Assembly: GCA_020634245.1 (NCBI GenBank)
Contig: JACKCC010000006.1
Span: 310,001 to 374,000 of the forward strand
From: Ardenticatenaceae bacterium
GTDB lineage: Bacteria > Chloroflexota > Anaerolineae > Promineifilales > Promineifilaceae
Direction of reading: 5' to 3'
Length of the DNA: 64,000 bases
Shown here: positions 59,620-64,000 of the stretch, piece by piece
Position numbering within the stretch: the stretch's first letter is position 1
Layout: the number at the start of each line of letters is the position of its first letter
The notes under the pieces: model-generated
The model's database searches: none
Seen by the model: the letters and a program-made list of their open reading frames with translations, nothing else
Told to the model about the DNA's origin: nothing
Made by a program: the position numbers and the translations under genes

Positions 59620-60837
59620 TCAAGTTTGTGTAGCCTGATTGTCAGTCGGGGTGTGGGGGGAAACGGCCGTATCCTCCCCCCCTGCCTTACTTACCACATC
59701 TTTTTCTGTCATTTCTGGCAGCGGTTTGTCTAGCAGTTTGGCGTACACGTAAGAAATAAACAGACGAGCGGTTGCCAGAGTTGGCGCTGCCAGCAGAATA
59801 CCCAGAACGCCGGCGACACTGGCGCCGGCCAATGCCCCCATGATGACGACCAGCGGATGGAGCTGCAAACGCCGGCCCATAATGCGCGGAACCATGTAAT
59901 AATTTTCCAATTGGAAAACAAGTCCATAAATCCCGGCCATGAGGACAGCGAACCAGAACGGCGACATCAAATTGCCCACCCAACTGCTGTGGCTTTGGAA
60001 CAGGGCGATAAGGATGGCGGGAACGGCCGCTAACACCGGCCCAATCGTCGGTAAAAATTCCATTAAACTGGCGATGAGCGCCAACAGTAAGGCGTTGGGC
60101 AGGTCGAGAATCAGGGCAATGGCGAAAATGACCAGCCCCATCACACCGCTCAGAACCAATTGCCCGCGTAAAAAAGCATTCCAGGTTAATTGCAGTTCGT
60201 GACTGATGTGCAATAAATCCGCCCGGTAAGATTCGGGCGTGAGATTCAAGACAAGTTGGTATAGATGATGATGGTCCTTGACCAGATAAAAGGAAAGAAA
60301 CAGTACCAGGAATGTCCAGCCGAACGTGGATAAGGTGGCAGTGGCGATGCTGCCAAACACGGCTAATGATTGGCTGCCGATGGTCTGGACCAGGCTAACG
60401 AAATTATTGCTTAAGCCAGCATAAATTTGTTCAATTTGGTTCTGATCTAATGGGATTTCATTGCCGGCAATCCTGATGGGACGTTGCAGCAGCTCACCGA
60501 GTTGGTTTACAAAGTGGGGCAAGTTGTTGATAAAGTTGTTGACCTGGCTGATGATAGGCGAAATGGCGCTAACCGGGATCGAGACCAGGGCTGCCAATAA
60601 GAGGAGATAAATAAAGGTGATAACTACATTTCGATTGAGTCGCGTGCGGCGGGTAATGAGCAATACCAATGGATTGACGAGATAGGCCAAGATAACGGCC
60701 GTTACCAATGGCAGCAACAATCCCCGAATCCGATACACAGCCAAAGCCACCAGCGCCAGCAGAATAATGACAATCGTGCGTTTGGTACTGGCGCTCCAGG
60801 GTGGGGAACTGGGATAATTGGGTGTCGTCATGTGCAT
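59620..60837 (-). CDS. AI-2E family transporter
   Basis: A 405-residue membrane protein of the AI-2E (PF01594) family with about eight helices: two near the N-terminus (VIILLALVALAVYRIRGLLLPL), a long soluble region (about 105-200) that may lie outside, and the conserved C-terminal block LPTIGPVLAAVPAILIAL with VVIMGALAGASVAGVLGILLAAP. Members act as exporters of autoinducer-2 or as Na+(Li+)/H+ antiporters; the substrate cannot be told here. The C-terminal tail is short and charged. Confidence 0.92.
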   Translation of the reverse strand: MHMTTPNYPSSPPWSASTKRTIVIILLALVALAVYRIRGLLLPLVTAVILAYLVNPLVLLITRRTRLNRNVVITFIYLLLLAALVSIPVSAISPIISQVNNFINNLPHFVNQLGELLQRPIRIAGNEIPLDQNQIEQIYAGLSNNFVSLVQTIGSQSLAVFGSIATATLSTFGWTFLVLFLSFYLVKDHHHLYQLVLNLTPESYRADLLHISHELQLTWNAFLRGQLVLSGVMGLVIFAIALILDLPNALLLALIASLMEFLPTIGPVLAAVPAILIALFQSHSSWVGNLMSPFWFAVLMAGIYGLVFQLENYYMVPRIMGRRLQLHPLVVIMGALAGASVAGVLGILLAAPTLATARLFISYVYAKLLDKPLPEMTEKDVVSKAGGEDTAVSPHTPTDNQATQT

Positions 60838-61198
60838 GTTACCGGACTGAAAAGCTGAATGGATGGCATATGGCTTGATTTCGATTCATACAAAAGTAAT
60901 TATAGCTCACATTGGTTAAGATTGAATAAAAAACAGGCGGCCACATGGCCGCCTGCCAAAACATTCGTGTTATTCTTGCTCGTCACTTCGTAACGTGTGC
61001 TACGTGTTTGGTTTAATTTGCCCCTCTCCAGGCTGGCTTTAGTCTGGAAAATACTCAACTGTTAAAATACTCTGTCTTGAGAGGCTAATGAAGCCTGAGC
61101 TTACCAAAAGCGGCCGTGTAACAGGTTTCGACAGGCTCGGCCTAATTAGAAAAACTTGCCAGACAGAGTGCCGGAATTGGGACAATCCCAAATGTCAA
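60838..61198. other. 361-base intergenic stretch
   Basis: The gap between the AI-2E transporter and the DUF4332 gene. It holds a strong minus-strand terminator (60927-60955), one core of the GAGCCTGTCGAAG repeat family (TTCGACAGGCTC near 61128) and no convincing open frame. A small RNA ending at the terminator is possible but has no direct support. Confidence 0.6.
60927..60955 (-). terminator. Strong rho-independent terminator, minus strand
   Basis: On the minus strand CAGGCGGCCATGTGGCCGCC pairs as a 9-bp stem with a 4-base loop and runs into TTTTTTATT. It lies 244 bases beyond the stop of the DUF4332 gene, the nearest upstream gene on that strand. Confidence 0.88.
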
Positions 61199-61603
61199 TT
61201 AGTAAGTCAACACGCGGGGAAGTGCCTTAGCCTGGCTTACCCAATCGGTAACTTGGCCTTCGGTGGGCACTTTGCGGACCAATTTTTTGTCTTCATTGGT
61301 GGTCACAAGTGCTTTAAACAGATTTGCGGCGTTGCGTCGCGCCAGTTCGGGAACCGTATCAACGCCTGTAGCTTCTAACAGGTCGGCGTATTCGCTGCCA
61401 ATGCCCTTGATACGGGCCAAATCGGCACGGTTGGCCCATTTGAGGATCAGTTTGCCGCTGAGTTCTGTTTCTTCTGCCAGTTTTTTGCGGCCGGCTGGTG
61501 TGGCACATGTTTCTAACAAGGCCTCGGTAGTTTTGATACCTTTATCAGCCAGTTTTTTGGCGTAAACTTCGCCAATGCCTTCGATATCTACAATTTGAGC
61601 CAT
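61199..61603 (-). CDS. DUF4332 helix-hairpin-helix protein
   Basis: A 134-residue soluble protein with two helix-hairpin-helix units: IEGIGEVYAKKLADKGIKTTEALL (about 7-30) and IKGIGSEYADLLEATGVDTVPEL (about 65-87), each followed by supporting helices. This is the DUF4332 pattern. The GIG turns are the kind that contact DNA or RNA backbones without sequence specificity. An AAGGAG site precedes the ATG. The function is unknown. Confidence 0.9.
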   Translation of the reverse strand: MAQIVDIEGIGEVYAKKLADKGIKTTEALLETCATPAGRKKLAEETELSGKLILKWANRADLARIKGIGSEYADLLEATGVDTVPELARRNAANLFKALVTTNEDKKLVRKVPTEGQVTDWVSQAKALPRVLTY

Positions 61604-61726
61604 TTTTTCTCCTTGTGCAATTTATAAATTTAATTTGGAAAACAGTGGCAGACTTGCCCCTCGAATCTTCCTGTTTTTCTAGACACCATTGTAACATAGA
61701 CTGTCACAAATTTATGTTCAGGTTCT

Positions 61727-63949
61727 TTATTCCTGGGTGGCCAAGTAAAGCTGGCTGCCAGTCGTAACAAACACACGCAGGGGTGTTTTGATGATAGCAA
61801 AATCATGGATATGGTTGAAGAGTTCCAGTCCAGTTTCATCGCTGGCGCGGTATTGAGCCAGGACGGTGCCGCCGCGGCTAATCTCTACGATGCGGCCGCT
61901 CCCGGGGTCAGCTACAAAAATGGAGGCGTTCAGGCCTCGGCCAACCATCTTAACGGCCGTTGGTTTTTCAAATGGCGCACCGAGACCATTTTGCAGTAAA
62001 TGGGCTTCATCCCACTGCACCCGGCCGGAGCGGGTATCGTAATAGCGGAAACGGCCGTCTCCATACAAAACGGCCAGACTGCCATCTTCACTGTAAATGG
62101 CGATGTCTACGGCCGTTTCCAGTTCCGGATTTTCGCTAAATACCAGCGTGCGTTCCTCTTCTTGCTGAATAAATCCGTCGCCATCCGGGAGATATTTCCA
62201 GATTTGCCGCGCGCCGGGATCAAGGATATACAGCCGTTCGGCAAAAGTGGTGATGGCTAATGGAAGCTGCCAATCGGCAGCATAACCGAGTGGTACGGCC
62301 CGCAGGTCGGCAAAATTGGGGTAATAGGTCAGCAGTGCGCCAGTGTTATCCAGCATGGCCAGCCCATCCCGGCTGACGCTGCTGCCCATTGGCCGCCAGA
62401 TGATGTCGCGGATACTGTTGACGACATGACTGCCAACGGCCTGGCCGCTAAAAACTAAGTTTTCTGGCTCGGCCGTGACGGTCAAATAATCTTCGCTGGT
62501 GGGAATACGGAAGACCTGGCTGTTAGCGCCATCCAGGGTGTAAATACCGCCGTTGAATCCTTCTTGAAGGGCAACGGCTGTCAATAGAGCTGTTTCATCA
62601 AAGCTTTGGTACGGCCGTGCCGTCAAACGGGTTACATCGCCCAACCGATCTAATTCGTTCATCGCCAACTGGCGCAGCCGGACGATTTCCGGGTCGCCAG
62701 GCCGCAGCGCTTCCCCTTCGGCGGCCAGGGTGATGACGGCGTTATAATAGGCGGCTGCTTGCGTGTCGTCATCACCGGCGGCATCGGCGAGTCCCAGGTT
62801 TTGCCCCATTTCCACTTTGATTTCGGCAAAACGCTGGCCGCGGCCGCGCTGAATGTAGACGGAACCTACCACCAGGGCAACGATGAGCGGAATGACAATG
62901 GCCACGATGGCTGGGATGGCCCAGCTTTCCTGATCTTCTTCTGCCGGGCGGGGCGGCCGTAAGCGGGCCAGCATATCGGCCAGCCAGCCGGTGAAGCGGG
63001 AGAGGCCCAGTGCTGCTCCCGATGTGGCTTTGCGGGCGCTGGTTTCCAGGTCGATGTTGGGTCTGCTGACCTGACGGATGGGTGTAGTTTGTTCGGGCAA
63101 CGGCCGTTGCGGCTGCGGCTGCCGGCTTTTCTGGGGGATTTCTGGTAAACGGCTGCGGTCGCGGCGTGGCTGAGGTGGGGGAACGGCCGTTACCGCTTGC
63201 GGTTCCATTTCCGGTTCAACTGCTGTTGGGAAGGTGGGCGGAAATGCCGCCGTCAACTCATCGGCGAATTCAACCAACAGCAAACGGGCTGAATCGGAAC
63301 CAACGGCCTGCTGGAGCTGTTCCAGGCCATAATTAAGTTCTGTGTCTACCAGGGTCGGTGTCAGGCTGTTGGTTGGCAAATGGGCAATGCGCGGATCGGC
63401 CAGGAGCAACATATCGCCCACCTGAAGATGGTGATGGTAAAAACGGATGTCAATGCCGGCGGTGCGGCCCATCGGCGTCACGTGTTCGGCCGGACGCACG
63501 GGCAGGCGTTCAACGCCGAAATTATGCCCCAGGAAGGCCAAGGCTTCGCCAGCCTGTACCATGAACAGTTCTGTCCCACGTAAAACGGCGCAGCTGATGG
63601 CTCCTTCGCGGACGTCGCTGCTGCCGCTCAGATTCAGGCGCAGTAGACGTTGATTAGCTTCGATGACGGCCTGGCGCAGGGCGGCAGTCACACTGCCGCT
63701 GGATTTGAAATAATGTTGGCTAATGATGTCGAGAAGGTCTTGCGCGAGAACGGCCGTATCCGCTTGCTGTCCACTCAAACTTAAATGGACAAATAAAGAG
63801 TCCCGGCTGCGCCCCCGCGCCGTTTTTGCCGGTGCGGGCTGCACCAGTAAGCCAGGAACATGATTCGTTTCCTGAACAATACCTTCAATCAGGTACAAAG
63901 GGCCAGTAACAGCTTGCAATTCTTGTGGCGATGGCATGTGTGTAAGCAT
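61727..63949 (-). CDS. Degenerate PP2C-like domain - TM - NHL-type propeller protein
   Basis: A 740-residue protein. The first about 240 residues follow the PP2C phosphatase order (SSGSVTAALRQAVIEANQRLL; GAISCAVLRGTELFMVQAGEALAFL; VGDMLLLADPRI), but the metal-binding aspartates are missing: AGEA stands where GDSR is usual and ADPR where SDG is usual, so it is probably inactive. A Pro/Arg-rich linker (about 245-310), one membrane helix (about 345-368) and an extracytoplasmic propeller (about 450-735) follow. It could bind a phosphoprotein or ligand inside and sense outside. The start may be the Met at codon 5. Confidence 0.82.
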   Translation of the reverse strand: MLTHMPSPQELQAVTGPLYLIEGIVQETNHVPGLLVQPAPAKTARGRSRDSLFVHLSLSGQQADTAVLAQDLLDIISQHYFKSSGSVTAALRQAVIEANQRLLRLNLSGSSDVREGAISCAVLRGTELFMVQAGEALAFLGHNFGVERLPVRPAEHVTPMGRTAGIDIRFYHHHLQVGDMLLLADPRIAHLPTNSLTPTLVDTELNYGLEQLQQAVGSDSARLLLVEFADELTAAFPPTFPTAVEPEMEPQAVTAVPPPQPRRDRSRLPEIPQKSRQPQPQRPLPEQTTPIRQVSRPNIDLETSARKATSGAALGLSRFTGWLADMLARLRPPRPAEEDQESWAIPAIVAIVIPLIVALVVGSVYIQRGRGQRFAEIKVEMGQNLGLADAAGDDDTQAAAYYNAVITLAAEGEALRPGDPEIVRLRQLAMNELDRLGDVTRLTARPYQSFDETALLTAVALQEGFNGGIYTLDGANSQVFRIPTSEDYLTVTAEPENLVFSGQAVGSHVVNSIRDIIWRPMGSSVSRDGLAMLDNTGALLTYYPNFADLRAVPLGYAADWQLPLAITTFAERLYILDPGARQIWKYLPDGDGFIQQEEERTLVFSENPELETAVDIAIYSEDGSLAVLYGDGRFRYYDTRSGRVQWDEAHLLQNGLGAPFEKPTAVKMVGRGLNASIFVADPGSGRIVEISRGGTVLAQYRASDETGLELFNHIHDFAIIKTPLRVFVTTGSQLYLATQE

Positions 63950-64000
63950 AGCATGACTGGTCGAGAATTCAAGTGCTTTTTTACCTGGTGGAAGCTGGTA

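Larger units (their letters stand above)
133..63757. repeat. Dispersed HIP1-like palindrome ACGGCCGT (about 100 copies)
   Basis: The 8-base palindrome ACGGCCGT, most often extended to AACGGCCGTT and frequently flanked by GG(N) and (N)CC, recurs across the whole window. My hand count is about 100 copies in 64 kb; simple base composition predicts about one. Examples start at 133, 346, 429, 585, 603, 1594, 2667, 4694, 8551, 10754, 11153, 15575, 25589, 28937, 28973, 38676, 43954, 52521, 56319, 60695, 63100 and 63184. Copies lie mostly inside genes, in all three frames, read as Thr-Ala-Val, Asn-Gly-Arg or Arg-Pro; a few are intergenic, and one forms part of the terminator after gyrA. Copies are scarce in about 12.2-15.5 kb, 18.3-21.7 kb, 46.4-48.5 kb and 53.9-56.3 kb. 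The pattern resembles the HIP1 octamer of cyanobacteria. Its function is unknown. Confidence 0.93.

Overview
The window reads as a chromosomal segment of a Chloroflexota bacterium, most plausibly of the Anaerolineae/Ardenticatenia type. The grounds are gene style rather than a marker phylogeny: lipoproteins and membrane proteins with long Pro/Thr linkers, several beta-propeller proteins, many multidomain histidine kinases, F420-type and aldo/keto oxidoreductases, and small conserved proteins of unknown function. GC content is moderate. One tRNA (Ser-GGA) and no rRNA are present. The most striking genome-wide feature is the palindrome ACGGCCGT, usually AACGGCCGTT, which I counted by hand about one hundred times in 64 kb when roughly one copy would be expected.

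Layout. 0-5.8 kb: a propeller lipoprotein, a methyltransferase, then four rRNA methyltransferase genes (rlmH, rsmI, rsmE and an ArmA/RmtB-like gene) whose family targets all lie in or against the ribosomal decoding centre. 5.9-15.5 kb: a sensor kinase overlapping a Pro/Thr-rich membrane protein, a small acidic protein, an enoyl-CoA hydratase, an MscS channel, a short-chain dehydrogenase, a patatin-like lipase and a second membrane kinase. 15.6-18.4 kb: tRNA-Ser and a cysteine desulfurase-mnmA-membrane protein operon for tRNA thiolation. 18.4-31.8 kb: a one-strand island opened by a MerR regulator of the NmlR/AdhR type with a textbook 19-bp-spacer promoter, followed by five aldo/keto reductases, a luciferase-like oxidoreductase, a zinc alcohol dehydrogenase, a short-chain dehydrogenase, small accessory proteins and two exporters. 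This looks like an aldehyde/electrophile response island.

31.9-42.9 kb is a decaying zone. It holds a frameshifted Gfo/Idh/MocA gene, a leucine-rich-repeat gene split by an IS982-like element (removing the element with one target copy restores the frame exactly), a soluble GAF/PAS kinase, a zinc-ribbon/L12-like/NHL membrane protein, a methyltransferase with two tandem TGA codons, a degenerate lspA, and a ruvB whose DNA-binding tail appears to be read out of frame. 43-54 kb: upp, a WecA/MraY-type transferase, an esterase lipoprotein, glgC, a HAD hydrolase, a DapA-family aldolase, clpS, an intact IS1-family element with an 8-bp target duplication, and a two-component pair. 54.5-64 kb: gyrA, an AAA ATPase, an AIM24 protein, an AI-2E family transporter, a helix-hairpin-helix protein, and a large protein joining a degenerate PP2C-like domain to a propeller.

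Many intergenic gaps hold inverted repeats built from short repeated words (for example CACAGATT, GTGTCA, TAGAG, CACCCCTT). Several reach into the adjoining reading frames and supply stop codons or terminal residues. They and the ACGGCCGT motif are the least explained structures here.
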